This document shows, piece by piece, positions 45,308 to 56,409 of a stretch of DNA of 64,000 nucleotides (the stretch's first letter is position 1; the number at the start of each line of letters is the position of its first letter). The position numbers and the translations under genes are program-made. The notes under the pieces were generated by a model. That model searched no databases. It was given only the letters and a program-made list of their open reading frames with translations, and had not been told where the DNA came from. This DNA is from Symbiodinium natans (Eukaryota; Sar; Dinophyceae; Suessiales; Symbiodiniaceae), in contig CAJNDS010002313.1 in the NCBI GenBank assembly GCA_905221605.1, positions 1,043,105-1,107,104 of the forward strand. The letters run 5' to 3'.

Positions 45308-46918
45308 ACTCCGAGAAGGACAGACGTTCTACCCAAACTCCTGCCTATGACACGTATCTCCTCCACGCTTGCCGGAAGGAGGACGCAAAAGCTGGGAAAC
45401 CTGAGATGGGCAGGGTTTAGGGTTTAGGGTTTAGGGTTATAGGGTTTAGGGTTTAGGGTTTAGGGTTTAGGGTTTAGGGTTTAGGGTTTAGGGTTTAGGG
45501 TTTAGGGTTTAGGGTTTAGGGTTTAGGGTTTAGGGTTTAGGGTTTAGGGTTTTGGGCAGGGTTTAAAGTTTAGGGTTTAGGGTTTAGGGTTTAGGGCTTA
45601 GGGCTAAACCCTAAACCCTGAACCCTGAACCCTAAACCCTAAACCCTGAACCCTGAATCCTGAACCCTAAACCCTATGCCCCACCGGGCTTGCTGTAGCT
45701 TGGGTCTTGGGGTGCGATGCTTTCCGGGCCTTTGGTTGAGGGCGCTGTGGCTGCCGAGAGCGACCCTGGCCCAAAAAAGGTTAACCCTTCAACTATACTA
45801 GGATTGTATATACCTGAAAAGGTGAAACGCTAACCTTTGAATTATGGCAGGATTGTGTATACTCCCATTCCAGCTATATATGAGAGCGTACGGGGATTTA
45901 ATATTGGAGGGTAGTGGGGGGGGGGGGGGGAATACTAGGGGGAAGGGATTAGAGGGATGCCCCCTTAAGCATCCATTCGGCAGGGAGACGTCCCCACGAC
46001 TTCTTCAATGGAATCGCTGGGGAGCGTGTGAACAAAACAAAACCCTAAACCCTAAACCCTAAACCCTAAACCCTAAACCCTAAACCCTAAACCCTAAACC
46101 CTAAACCCTAAACCCTAAACCCTAAACCCTAAACCCTAGACCTAAACCCTAAACCCTAAAACCCAAAGAGTTTAGGGTTTATGGTTTAGGAAGTCGGAGT
46201 CGTGAACCTTGGGGCCCTCTCAAGCCCTGAAATGCAAAGCCCCGAAACTCAAGAGGTTTAGGGTTTAGGGTTTAGGGTTTAGGGTTTAGGGTTTAGGGTT
46301 CAGGGTTCAGGGTTTAGGGTTTAGGGTTGAAGGTTTAGGGTCTTATCGCCCCAGCACAGAGACATTGGTTGGGTTCCTTGTCAGGTGGCTGCCGGACGCG
46401 AATCATCTGCGCGACCTAAGGATCAAGACAACTTCGTGTTAGCTTAACTCCCTCCCCCCCCCGCATGGTGTGGCCCCGCACCCCACCCCCCCCCCCCCCA
46501 CCCCGCTGAAGAAACATGCTGCTCAAACATACACCGCAAAGAGGGAGTGGTTTCCTGATCACAAAGCTCAGGGTTTAGGGTTTAGGGTTTAGGGTTTAGG
46601 GTTTAGGGTTTAGGGCTTTAAATCATGTACCGCTACGCGGGCCTGGTGGGCTTCCATCCTTGCAACGTCGCCGCCCCAAACGACGAAGTTCTCCTCTGCT
46701 TGGTCTGGTCGGGGTATACGATTTACGGTCGAGGGTTTAGGGTTTAGGGTTTAGGGTTTGGTTTTAGGGTTTAGGGTTAATTGATTATTTGGGTTTAGGG
46801 TTCAGGGTTTAGGGTTTAGAGTTTGGGCTTCAGCTCAGCAAGTCTACCGTTCGGTTCAACTAGTTACTCTTGCTGTCCTGGAGGTGTTTGTGGCTTACCT
46901 TTCCTGCTTAGCAGAAAC
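45308..46918 (+). CDS. Plus-strand gene in seven exon islands
   Basis: Islands: 45308-45415 (DSEKDRRSTQTPAYDTYLLH...), about 45705-45768 (LGSWGAMLSGPLVEGAVAAE), about 45983-46040 (GRRPHDFFNGIAGERVNKT), 46352-46445 (HRDIGWVPCQVAAGRESSAR..., TAA), about 46506-46571 (LKKHAAQTYTAKREWFPDHK), 46629-46734 (MYRYAGLVGFHPCNVAAPND...), 46844-46918 (QVYRSVQLVTLAVLEVFVAY...). Several end directly at GTTTAGGG. The stop in the fourth island and the stop just before MYRYAG could mean two genes. No family is recognised. Phases were not solved for all joins. Confidence 0.5.
45414..45600 (+). repeat. TTTAGGG array
   Basis: About 24 near-perfect units, then an orientation flip to CCCTAAA/CCCTGAA (45603-45675): a head-to-head telomere-like junction. 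Confidence 0.95.
46040..46345. repeat. CCCTAAA then TTTAGGG arrays
   Basis: CCCTAAA (46040-46165) and TTTAGGG (46257-46340) with a short spacer; again C-rich strand left, G-rich strand right. Confidence 0.95.
46446..46505. repeat. C-runs
   Basis: CTCCCTCCCCCCCCCG and a longer C-run (46486-46500), immediately before an exon island; may act as a pyrimidine tract. Confidence 0.7.
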
Positions 46919-46950
46919 CCTATAAACGCTAAACCCTAGACCCTGAAGGA

Positions 46951-47215
46951 GTGAGAGTAACCTAGGAAAAACATGGCTTAAACGGGCTGCAAGGGAGCTC
47001 AAACCCCTAACAAAAAGAAAGACCTACTCTGGGCCCCAGACGATGATATGGACAAGGATCACCGACTCATAACTTTCACACCAAATCTACAGATACCTTC
47101 TTCCTTCCTTATAATGAATCTTAACCTAACTCCCAACCCTAAATCCTAAACCCTAAACCCTCCTTCCTAAACCGTAAACCCTAAACCCTAAACCCTAAAC
47201 CGCTTTTAAATTCAA
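46951..47215. other. Family J element and CCCTAAA units
   Basis: AGAGTAACCTAGGAAAAACA ... AGACCTACTCTGGGCCCCAG (46947-47040), then unique AT-richer sequence and CCCTAAA units (47135-47205). Confidence 0.5.
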
Positions 47216-47600
47216 CGAAAGGAAGGACGCTGTGGTATCCATATCGGCCGCCGAGGGTCGTCGAGTTGTTCGCGGATGAGGTCGTGGCCTAGCACGTCGT
47301 TGCAAAAGCTTTGCGAGTACCTTGGGCAGCAAGGGAAAGAGGGTCTGTTTAGGGTTTAGGGTTTAGGGTGTAGCGTTTAGGGTTTAGGGTTGAGGGTTTA
47401 GGGTTAGGGCTTAGGGAAAGGGAACGGGGCGGGGGGGGGGGGGGGGGGGGGGGGGGAAAAGGGGCTTGGGCCTGGGCCTTCATCCACCTTGCGACAGAAG
47501 ATCTCATGAAACCAAACCTGAATCTTGCTCAGGAACATCCCAAATATCGAACCAGCTGGCATGCCTAGTTTCTTGACCACATGAAAGTCGGGTTCTGGGT
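47216..47600 (-). CDS. Minus-strand exon islands
   Basis: 47600-47465 reads EPDFHVVKKLGMPAGSIFGM, then FLSKIQVWFHEIFCRK, and ends at AAG/GTGGATG, a good GT donor. After a G-run and TTTAGGG tract, 47345-47200 is open on the minus strand (TLFPLLPKVLAKLLQRRARP...). Parts of the second island also read on the plus strand (STSLQKLCEYLGQQGKE), so its strand is uncertain. Function unknown. Confidence 0.45.
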
Positions 47601-47700
47601 TTAAAGTTTAATGGCTTGGGGTTGAGGGTTTTATCCAAGCTCCTACAGAGGTGCCTCCTAGGGAGGGTTCTGGGGTCTCAAATCCTGGAGTTTTGAGGCC

Positions 47701-48330
47701 TTAGGGTAAGAAGTAGGGTGATAGAGGCAAACTCACGCCGACGCGTTTGACTCGCAAACAACTGAGGCAAGCACCTCGCATGCTCACCTGCGGGCTGCGA
47801 GACGCCAAGAGGTTAGGGGTCTTTGGTTCAAGGTTTATAACTAGCCCTTGCAAAAAACATTTGGTCGGGCTTGTGTTTATACACAAGACCTCAAAGGCCA
47901 GTGAACCCCCCAGCCCAAAACCTAGTTCATTATTGGGATAACATTAAAAACTTAGTTTTTTTATTCCTTATTGTGTTTTAAGTACCCTTAAAAATGCAAA
48001 ATGTTACCCAATTATGACAAAGAAACCTCATGAACACCCCGAGCATTTCCATCCAAGCTCCACACATCCAAAACGTAGGGTTTAGGGTTTAGGGTTTAGG
48101 GTTTAGGGTTTCGGGTTTAGGGTTTAAAAAGGCACCGAACTTCCTGACTCACAGTAGGGAATCTGGGAAACACGGCCCCTCTTAAAAAAAGACGTAAGAG
48201 AGCAATATAGCGAATAAGGTACCTGCAAGGCCTTAATTCCTAATGGTAAGGACGAGTTATCTGAGGCACGCCCAAATTCGCAGGTGAAACCATTCCTCCC
48301 CTTGTTTTAGCCGAAACCGCCTAAACCCAA
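47701..48330. other. Unassigned; possible minus exons
   Basis: Minus strand, around 47830-47745, has two good donors (CCGCAG/GTGAGC, GTCGGC/GTGAGT) beside short open pieces. Around 48320-48270 it reads KTRGGMVSPANLGVPQ. A telomere tract lies at 48077-48127. Not enough to build a gene. Confidence 0.3.
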
Positions 48331-48547
48331 AACCCCAAACCTTAAACCCCTAAACCCTGAACCCTACAAACCCTAAACCCTGGACCCTGGAAGGGTTGAG
48401 GGCTGAGGCTTTCGGACTTCAAGCTTTGAGGGTTCGAGGTGTGCGGGGCTTTTCAGAATAATTAGAGTTTTGAGCGTCAGGGTGCAACTCTGTGCTCAAC
48501 CCTAAACCCCAAACCCCAAACCCCAAACCCTAAACCCTAAGCCCTAA

Positions 48548-49464
48548 GCCCTGAGCCCTAAGGCCAGGTGGCTGTGCAGGTAGACGACCAACCTCGGCGT
48601 TAGGGGGAGCATGGCATTTAGGAACAGCCCTAAATTGGGGGCGGCGGGGGGTTCTAGGGTCTAGGGTTTTAGGGTTTTAGGGTTTAGGGTTTAGAGTTTA
48701 GGGTTTAGGGTTAAGGTTCTATAGGCTGTTTAGGCTGTTGAGGGTTTTGGGGTTTCGAGTTGTGTATGGGGTATTTCGGGCTTGTTGCTTGGTAGGGTGG
48801 ATGGGGTTTAGGGTTTAAAATTAGGGTAGGCTCTGGGGTATAGGGCTTGTACGTTTATAGGATCCATGGAGTTTGTGGTTTAGGGTGACTTAGGGTTGTT
48901 TGTTGGGGTATGCAGGGTATGGTTTGTGCAGGCTTTCATGGGTTTACAGGTTCTATAGGGTTTGCAGGGTTGACATGCCCTAAACCCTAATACCCTAACT
49001 CCTAAACCCTAAACCCTGAACCCAGAACTTTCTTAGGGCTAGGAAGCCCACTCTTCGCAAGGCACCAAAGCTAGACGGATGCAGGTCAGGAATTGGGCTT
49101 AGGGTTTTGGGCTTAGGGTTTAGAGTTTCGGGTTTAGTTTAGGGTGTGCGATTCAGGTCTGCTTGTCAGGGCTTCATAAGCCCTCAAGTAAGGACTGGTC
49201 GGAGGAAGCTGCAGTCTTGGTCCTACCCGCCCATCGCAACGCACATGTGACATCTCAAAAAACTCCATGCGCTGCCTGAAGGCTCCAATGTAGTTCCTTT
49301 TTTGGGTTAGTTATGAGGGATTCTGGAGTACTACCCCAAAAAGTTACTACATAGGATCCTTTGGGTAGAAACACCACATGCTGCCCCACAACATTCAGTG
49401 GATTGGTTTGAAGAAACACGCGGGCTACTGTCCTAGAGCCTAAACCCCAAACCCCACACCCCAA
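48548..49464 (-). CDS. Minus-strand gene with a 65-bp hairpin insertion
   Basis: Minus strand: 49445-49353 reads ARVFLQTNPLNVVGQHVVFL then PKG. After the 49288-49352 hairpin it continues AFRQRMEFFEMSHVRCDGRV, then GPRLQLPPTSPYLRAYEALT to 49138. A further island is 49095-49022 (LHPSSFGALRRVGFLALRKF), then 48615-48548 (CHAPPNAEVGRLPAQPPGLR). Removing the hairpin with one GGA copy keeps frame. No domain is recognised. Confidence 0.5.
49288..49352. mobile_element. 65-bp hairpin element, family N
   Basis: AATGTAGTTCCTTTTTTGGG and CCCCAAAAAGTTACTACATA pair as arms; GGA lies on both sides in minus orientation. It is the smallest in-frame insertion seen. Confidence 0.7.
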
Positions 49465-49838
49465 ACCCTAAAACCCTAAAGCCCCTAAAGCCCCTAAAGC
49501 CCCTAAAGCCCCTAAAGCCCCTAAAGCCCCTAAAACGCTTAAGCCCCCTAAAGCCCCCTCAAAAAAAAACTAAAGCCCTGAAACACTGAAACCCTGAAAC
49601 CCTGAAATTCTGAAACCCTAAACCCTAAACCCTAAACCCTGAACCCTAAACCCTAAACCCTAAACCCTAAACCCTAAACCCTAAACCCTAAACCCTAAAC
49701 CCTAAACCCCTAAACCCTAAACCCCTAAACCCCTAAACCCCTAAACCCTAAACCCTAAACCCTAAACCCTAAACCCTAAACCCTAAACCCTAAACCCTAA
49801 ACCCTAAACCCTAAACCCTAAACCCTAAACCCTAAACC
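49465..49838 (-). repeat. CCCCTAAAG then CCCTAAA arrays
   Basis: Nine CCCCTAAAG units (49478-49555), CCCTGAAA units, then about 30 CCCTAAA units with a block of CCCCTAAA. Three variants are each locally homogenised. Confidence 0.95.
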
Positions 49839-49849
49839 GAGCCGCAGCT

Positions 49850-52307
49850 TCAGCTGCTGCCGCGCAGAGGAGATCGCTTGCGAGAAGGAGCCCTCATGGA
49901 ACCTGAGCTTCGGGTTTTAGGGTTGAGGGTTTAGGGTTTAGGGTTTGGGGTTTAGGGTTTAAGGTTTGGGGTGTTTGGGGTTTAGGGTTTAGGGTTTGGG
50001 CTGTTTGGGTTTTGGGTTTAGGGTTTAGGGTTTAGGGTTTGGGGTGTTTGGGTTTAGGGTTTAGGGTTTGGGGTGTTAGGGTTTAGGGTTTAGGGTTTAG
50101 GGTTTGGGGTGTTTGGGTTTAGGGTTGTCGGAAACTCCCATTGACATGCATGGCTTGGGTTTGACAGCTTTGAATTTAGCTAGGGTGGTTTTTCGCTGTT
50201 ATGAGAAAAAGGCCCGACTTCAGACTCGAGTAGCGTCGATGCTTGGTCAGGGCATGGAAGGGATCGGGGACAGAGAATTGAAACATGAGCCTTGCCTAGA
50301 CCCCAAGTTGCTGGTTTCATTTTATTTAGGGATTTCAGCAAATAGGGGCTCCTTATGATATGCCCCAAAATACTACAAATCCCTTTACACGAACCCCAAA
50401 AAGGATGCCCCTATCACATTTTCGGAAACCCCCCCCATTTTGGGAGGTCCCCAAGCGGAGGCCGCAAAATACAAAACGCCTTTTGCTTCGGGTCTTTACG
50501 ATCATAGGGGGTTCCTACGCCCCAAACCCTAGATCCTATCCACCACCCAATGTTCCCTTTCACTTCTACTTTCAAGTCCTGGGGAACCCTATGCTAACAG
50601 GCGGCTCCGGCCTTTTCAACTACACCTTCTGTAGAGGGTAGAACACAAAGTTGGGCTTAGGGCGCAAGGTGCACCCTAAACCCTAAACCCTCTAAATCTT
50701 AAAACTCTACACCCTAAACCCTGAACCCCAAACCCTATACAGTGTCGGTCGGGCCCATAAAGCCAGGAGGAGGCGCTGGGGCAACGCCAGCTGCGTCCCG
50801 TAGGAGTTTTGCAGGGCACGCCTGTGCACTCCAATGCTTTGAGGGTTTAGGGTCTAGGGTTTTGTCTCTATGATGCTTTTAGGGCTTAAGGATTAGGCTT
50901 AGGTTTTTGTACCTGGAGTAAGTAGAACGGATTATAGATACCCTCAAACAAGGGAACCGTACCTTAATTGATCTTCCTTGTTGGGTGTAGTAGTTGCCTT
51001 ATTTGGCGGTATCAAGGTGACAGCTAAGGCTTGGGGTCAGAATCTTCGAAAAAAGAGATCGAGGTTAGGGCCTGAAAGCCCTCAACCCAGCCCGGGGTGC
51101 TTGGGTTTGGGGTTTAGGGATTAGGGTTTAGGTTGGGGAGGACACAGAAGTCTGGGGTCTTTGAGGCCAGCAAGGTCATCACGAACTCGTGCGGATGAGT
51201 ACTTCTAGGGTTGGGGCTCAGGGCTTAGGGTTCAGGGCTCAGGGTTTAGGGCTCTGGCAGAATTTGAATTAAGTTCTTCCCGTTGCTGTGATGGTGCAAC
51301 TTGGAGGTTCTCACCTGTGCCTTCATAATATGGGCACTTAAATGGGGACCCCTTATGTACCCCGTATAACTATACCCGATACAACTCAAGGATGCCTGCA
51401 TCAGATCCCTTTAAGGAGGTAAGGGATTGGGCTGTTGCCCCTTGCACTAACAGTCCTGAATAGGGATTATACTACCCCCTGCTAGAATCCCTATGAAGGA
51501 CTGTTACGATAAGGGGGAACATCCCAAATTATGAGCCCTACCCTCAACCCTCAACCCTCAACCCTCAACCCTAAACCCTAAACCCCCTAAACCCTAAAGA
51601 ATCCCTGAAGCCCTGCCGGGGGCCATATGAAGGGCCCTTTAAACCAACCCTTAGCACTGAGCTCCTAGGGAGCCCGCGAAGCTCTGTGCCGCAGAACAAC
51701 CCCGGAGGTCCACAGGCCCCCTCCCCCCCCCCCCCCCCCCCAAAAAAAAAAAGAAACAAGAAAAAGAGTCAAAATAAACATGAAATTGAGTTTAGGGTTT
51801 AGGGTTTAGGCTTTGGGATTTGGAGTTTAAGGGTTTGAGGGTTTAAGGGTTTAAGGGTTTAAGGATGTAAGGGTTTAAGGGCTTAGGGCATAGGGTTGGC
51901 CCATAAAGCCATTCGTGTGAGACCCTCTTCAACACCATCAGGTTTTGGGTTTTAGGGTCGGGAAGACGAGAACACATCACATGTTGGGGGACCTCATTGC
52001 TTCTTGCGGTTTTGGGCTTCCCACAAGCTACTCCGAGGTAAAGCCCCAAACGCCCAAAACCCCTAAACCCCTAAACCCTAAAACCCTAAACCCCCCAAAA
52101 CCCCCAAAACCCCCAAACCCCTAAACCCCTAAACCCCTAAACCCCTAAACCCCTAAACCCCTAAACCCCTAAACCCCTAAACCCCTAAACCCTAAACCCT
52201 AAACCCTAAACCGAATAGGAGGACCCCCGCGCCTGAAGGCATCACCAGAGGCTGGCCCCCCAAGGTGGCCCCCACCTGACAGGCATTTCTACGAGATGGG
52301 ACACCTA
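49850..52307 (-). CDS. Minus-strand exon islands, unknown gene
   Basis: Islands: 52307-52210 (GVPSRRNACQVGATLGGQPL, then VMPSGAGVLLF, GT donor at G/GTTTAGGG), about 51200-51136 (HPHEFVMTLLASKTPDFCVL), 50848-50731 (LKALECTGVPCKTPTGRSWR...), 49905-49850 (LRFHEGSFSQAISSARQQLK, GT donor). Each has telomere-like units on at least one side. The second and fourth are also open on the plus strand; neighbours favour minus. It may continue into 49445-48548. Confidence 0.4.
50128..50355 (+). other. Possible plus-strand exon
   Basis: Reads GLTALNLARVVFRCYEKKAR, then LQTRVASMLGQGMEGIGDRE, to about 50300, followed by TATTTAGGGATTTCAG. It conflicts with the minus-strand neighbours. A minus frame over the same DNA is less convincing. 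Left open. Confidence 0.3.
51431..51526. mobile_element. Hairpin element, family D, copy 3
   Basis: GGGCTGTTGCCCCTTGCACT / GTTACGATAAGGGGGAACAT outer arms; inner arms ACAGTCCTGAATAGGGATTA / AATCCCTATGAAGGACTGTT. Confidence 0.8.
52050..52212 (-). repeat. CCCCTAAA array
   Basis: About eleven consecutive CCCCTAAA units (52108-52190), flanked by CCCTAAA; a mirror array of TTTAGGGG lies at 53378-53442. Confidence 0.95.
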
Positions 52308-52309
52308 GG

Positions 52310-52690
52310 GTTTAGGGTTTAGGGTTTAGGGTTTAGGGATCAGGGCTGCTTTGGATTTTGGGGACTTCCCCTAAACCCTAAACTTTGAGCCCAACCCAAA
52401 AAATCCAGAGCAAGGAGGGCTAACCCTTCTTCCGCGGTTTTTTTTTTGGGTTTCTGAGGCTTAAGGTTTCGGTCTTCGGGATTGGGGGGCCCCAAGGCCC
52501 TTTAACCCGAAGCGGCCCGGGGCCCCGCATCTCTGAGGACACTTGCAAGTGGTTTAGGGTTTGGGGCTAGGGTTTAGGCTTTGTGGGGTTTGAGGTTTAG
52601 GGTTTAGGGTTTAGGGCTAGGGTTTAGGCTATATAGAGTTTAGGGAATATGGGCTGTGAACCAGCAAGTAGGGCTTTGTTAGGGCTTAGA
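52310..52690. other. Telomere-like tracts and spacers
   Basis: TTTAGGG at 52308-52338 and 52552-52650. The spacer 52480-52550 is open on both strands (for example KRPGPRISEDTCK on plus), strand undecided. Confidence 0.45.
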
Positions 52691-52691
52691 G

Positions 52692-52895
52692 TCAGAACGT
52701 GTCCCAGCTGCCTCCGCCAAAGATGAAGGTGTACAGCAGGCCAAACCTGGATCTAGGAGTTTGACATTCCGCGCGGTTGAAGACGGTAGGTTTCAGGTTT
52801 AGGGTTCCAATATGGCCCTGAACCCCAACGCAAACCCTAAAGCTTGCCGCCCACCCCTGAACCAGGATCGAAGACATGTTCCGAAACCTGCGAAA
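52692..52895 (-). CDS. 3' end of a minus-strand gene
   Basis: Exon 52895-52851 starts after GGGTTTCGCAG and reads VSEHVFDPGSGVGG, with a GC-type donor (GGCG/GCAAGC). After a 50-base stretch with TTTAGGG the frame continues GHIGTLNLKPTVFNRAECQT, then PRSRFGLLYTFIFGGGSWDT F and TGA at 52692. The exact join was not fixed. The aromatic/glycine-rich C-terminus is distinctive but unassigned. Confidence 0.5.
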   Translation of the reverse strand, partial: FRRFRNMSSILVQGWAASFRVCVGVQGHIGTLNLKPTVFNRAECQTPRSRFGLLYTFIFGGGSWDTF

Positions 52896-53147
52896 CCCAT
52901 GCCCTAGAATCCCCTATCCCAAGCTCTCTGCTCCGGAACAAAGGGCCCTCAGGTTTTAGGGCTTAGGGTTTCGGGTTAGGGTTTAGGGACCCTAGACGCC
53001 AAACCCCAAAACCTGAACTCGCCGAATTGTATACCCTAAACCCTATAAGCCCGAAACCACTAACCCACAACCCTAACCCTATAAGCCTACTTACAAACCC
53101 TAAGTATCAGCCCTAAACCCCTTACCCACAACCCTAACCCCCTAAGC

Positions 53148-53243
53148 TTGGTTTAGGGTTTAGGGTTTAGGGTTTAGGGTTTAGGGTTTAGGGTTTAGGG
53201 TTTAGGGTTTAGGGTTTAGGGTTTAGGGTTTAGGGTTTAGGGC
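53148..53243 (+). repeat. TTTAGGG array
   Basis: Thirteen near-perfect units directly beside an exon island. Confidence 0.95.
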
Positions 53244-53244
53244 C

Positions 53245-54800
53245 TAAGCTGCAAGCCAGTTGCACTGATGCTCCGATGGCTTTGATACCTCGCGCAATCC
53301 AGCTCATGAAGCCAAACCTGGCTCGGGTTTGGGGTTCACTGTTTAGGGTTTAGGGTTTAGGGTTTGGGGTTTAGGGTTTAGGGGTTTAGGGGTTTAGGGG
53401 TTTAGGGGTTTAGGGGTTTAGGGGTTTAGGGGTTTAGGGGTTTGAGGGTTTGGCATTTTGGGGTTTAGGAATGTCCCGGCTACCCTGAAGCTAGGGGCTT
53501 CCGGTCACATTCTGCGGAGGATAGTTGGGGGCACTGGTAGTGGTTGATGGTTTTGGGACGTTCAAGTTCCAGGGTTCTGGGTATTTGGATGTTCTCCAAC
53601 CCTAAACCTCATAACCCCTAAACACTAAATCCCCTGCCTACACCCAACCCTAGAACCTCATCAGCCCTCAACTCAAGGATTCGCTTGAAACACTCGTGCA
53701 GTACATAAAGGGCGCATGACTCGTTTGGGCTCCAGATGCTGGTTATATACATACACACATATTTGCATGCTATCTATCTATCTATTTATATGTTACGCCC
53801 TAAACCCCAAACCCTAGAAACCACTCAAGATATATGTAGCTTATAAGAAGAAAGATGGTATAGCAGGAAGACAGATCGCCTTCACCTGAGTCCTGCAACC
53901 CTGGGGAGCCATGCAGCCCCAAACACTGGACACCCTACCGAAAGGCTCCTACAAGTAGGGCCCCCTGACTTTTCTAACCTTAGCTATAAGGGAGTTATAA
54001 CCTACATATCTATAACTGGGGGGGCCCCTACATGTATGTAGTACCTTTGCTAAGGAAGTATACTAGAATCCCCAATAGCGAGCCCCAAAAAGGAACCAAC
54101 GGCATGTTTACTCATGTGGTGCCTAGAATTTTGCCTATACAAGAATTGTACCAGAATAACACCGAAAACATGATCTAATGTTTATTGCACCTAAAATACA
54201 TGAGAGCCTTCAGGAAACTCGCGCAAGCTTTGGGGCTACTTTTTCTCGCTGGGAGCCTTGCGAAACAGCTTTGGGTTTACGCCTTAGGCTTCCCCCGCCA
54301 CATCCCTAGACCCTAATTAGACCCTGGCCCTAAACAAAAAAACAAATCTACAAATACCCCATTGAGCAAAAAAGGAAATTAACAGGAATATTTGTCCATA
54401 CCCCTTGATTTCTTTTAAGGGGCACACCCAAAGGGTAGTATTTCTTAGACCCAAGCGCTAAACTGGACCTAAACGCTAAACGCAGTTCAAGCGTCCCTGT
54501 TGAAGGCCCTTCGCCGCTCGGAACGGCCTGGTGTCCGGGGAGGGCCCCAAACACCCTAACAACCACTGAAAGCCCATTATACCCTATAAACCGTTACAAA
54601 CCCTCATAAATCCTTTTACACCCTTACAAGCCCTTATGAACCCTTAACCCCAATAAACCCTTGTGTCACCCCTGAAAACCCTAAACCCTAGACCCTACAG
54701 ACCCCCTAAACCCTGAACCTCACCCCAACTTCTGAGTAGACGTGCGATGCTGGGGCCCTGTCGGGTTTGGAAGGCTTGGGGCCAGCCACTCGGAGATTTT
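53245..54800 (-). CDS. Minus-strand exon islands, unknown gene(s)
   Basis: Islands: 54800-54719 (SGWPQAFQTRQGPSIARLLR then SWGE, donor GAG/GTTCAGG), 54555-54484 (VFGALPGHQAVPSGEGPSTG), 54280-54205 (KPKAVSQGSQREKVAPKLAR, then VS and TGA), about 53910-53850 (QDSGEGDLSSCYTIFLLI), 53745-53672 (IWSPNESCALYVLHECFKRI), 53590-53487 (KTINHYQCPQLSSAECDRKP, stop), 53325-53245 (ARFGFMSWIARGIKAIGASV). Two stops imply more than one gene or undetected splicing. Phases were not solved. Confidence 0.4.
53378..53442 (+). repeat. TTTAGGGG array
   Basis: Eight units with an extra G, homogenised, continuing directly from TTTAGGG units. Confidence 0.95.
53746..53800. repeat. ATAC / CTAT microsatellite
   Basis: TATACATACACACATAT and TATCTATCTATCTAT runs. 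Confidence 0.7.
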
Positions 54801-54832
54801 TTTTTTTTTTTTTTTTGGGGGGGGGGGGGGGT
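54797..54832. repeat. T-run followed by G-run
   Basis: About 18 T then 15 G. The same arrangement occurs at 56901-56932 and, as its complement, at 51721-51752. Confidence 0.9.
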
Positions 54833-55086
54833 GTGGGGAGGTTTCGGGCTTGCGGCGGTTGAGAGTTTAGGGTTTAGGGTTAAGGGTTTAGGGATCGTGT
54901 GGACCATACCTAGCTGCTCATTACCTAATGATACATGAGTACTCCCCGATTAAGTACACAGGTACGATTATTTCTTTCATGGACAGTTCTCTAAATTACG
55001 GTCCTTTTGGGGTACCCTAAGCACAAAGCTTGGATCCCAAGAGTGACCCTGACTTTGTGAAGTGGCCATATAAACTGCTGCATGCA

Positions 55087-56190
55087 GGACAGGTTAGGCT
55101 AGGTTTGGTTCAGGTTAGGCTAGGTTCAGGTTAGGTCAGGTTCAGGTCACGTCAGGTTAGGTTCGGTTCAGGTTAGGCTCGGTTCAGGTTAGGTTAGGTT
55201 CAGGTTAGGTGAAGTTCGGGTTAGGTTAGGTTAGGTTCAAGTAAGGTTAGGTTAGGTTCGCGTTAGGTTGAGGTTAGGTTGAGGTTAGGTTGAGGCTAGG
55301 TTGAGGTTAGGTTAGGTTCCAGTTTAAGTTAGGTTTTGTTCAACAAGGTTTGTTTCAGGTTAGTCGGGTTCAGGTTAGGTAAGGTTAGGTTAGGTTCAGG
55401 TTAGGCTAGGTTCAGGTCAGGTTAGATTCAGGCTGGGTTAGGTTCAGGTTAGGTTAGGTTAGGTTAGGATAGGTTAGGCTAGGTTAGGCTAGATTAGGTT
55501 CAGTTCAGGTTAGGTTAGGCTCAGGTTAGGTTAGGTTGGGTTCAGGTTCAGGTTAGGTTGGGTTCAGGTTAGGTTAGGTTCAGGTTGGGTTTGGTTAGGT
55601 TAGGTTCAGTTTAGGTTAGTTTAGGCTAGGTTAGGTTAGGTTTGGTTCAGGTTCAGGTTCAGGTTCAGGTTCAGGTTCAGGTTCAGGTTCAGGTTCAGGT
55701 TAGGTTCAGTTTAAGTTCAGGTTAGGTTAGGTTAGGTTAGTTTCAGGCTAGGTCAGGCTAGGATAGGTTCAGGCTAGGTTAGGTTAGGTTAGGTTCAGGT
55801 TAGGTTCAGGTTAGGTTAGGTTCCGGTTAAAGTTAGGTTAGGTTCAGCAAGGTTAGTTTCAGGATAGGTTCAGGTTAGGTTAGGTTCCGCTTAAGTTAGG
55901 TTAGGTTCAGGTCAGGTCAGGTTAGGTGCAGGTTAGGTTAGGTTGGGTTCAGGTTCGGGCTAGGTTGGGTTCAGATCCGGTCAGGTCAGGTCAGGTTGGG
56001 TCAGGTTGGGTCAGGTTAGGTTAGGTTCGGGCACAGGTTAGGTTAGGTTCGGTTCAGGTACAGGTAAGGTTAGGTTAGTTTCAGGTTAGGTTCAGGTTAG
56101 GTTAGGTTCAGGCTAGGTTAGGTTTGGCTCAGGGTAGGTTAGGACGGGTTATGTTAAGGTTAGGTTAGGTTCAGCTTAGGTCAATAAAAC
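55087..56190 (+). repeat. TTAGG/TTCAGG satellite
   Basis: 1.1 kb of GGTTAGGTTCAGGTTAGG built from five- and six-base units with drift. The regular TTTAGGG repeat does not occur inside. It ends in a partial family D hairpin (56195-56232, GGGTGAACATCCCAAGG). Confidence 0.95.
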
Positions 56191-56409
56191 CCCACTAACG
56201 ACTGGTAGGAAAAGGGTGAACATCCCAAGGCTTAAGGGCCACGGTTTAAAGGTCAAAGGGTCCCGAAACCACCCAGTCTGAACCCCGAGCCCTGCAACGA
56301 AAACCTAAACAGGACTGCAATAAACCCGAAACCCTGAACTCTAAGCCCTAAACCCGAGACCTCATAACTTTGTGGAGTGCCAGGTTGTGGGATATATATA
56401 TATATAGCC

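Noticed and set aside
49022-49095. Plus-strand exon ARKPTLRKAPKLDGC
   Set aside because: The minus strand over the same bases is equally open and agrees with the neighbouring exons, so it was assigned to minus.
55087-56190. Insect-type TTAGG telomere or insect contamination
   Set aside because: Units are irregular and mixed with TTCAGG, and the flanks carry the same TTTAGGG and hairpin families as the rest.
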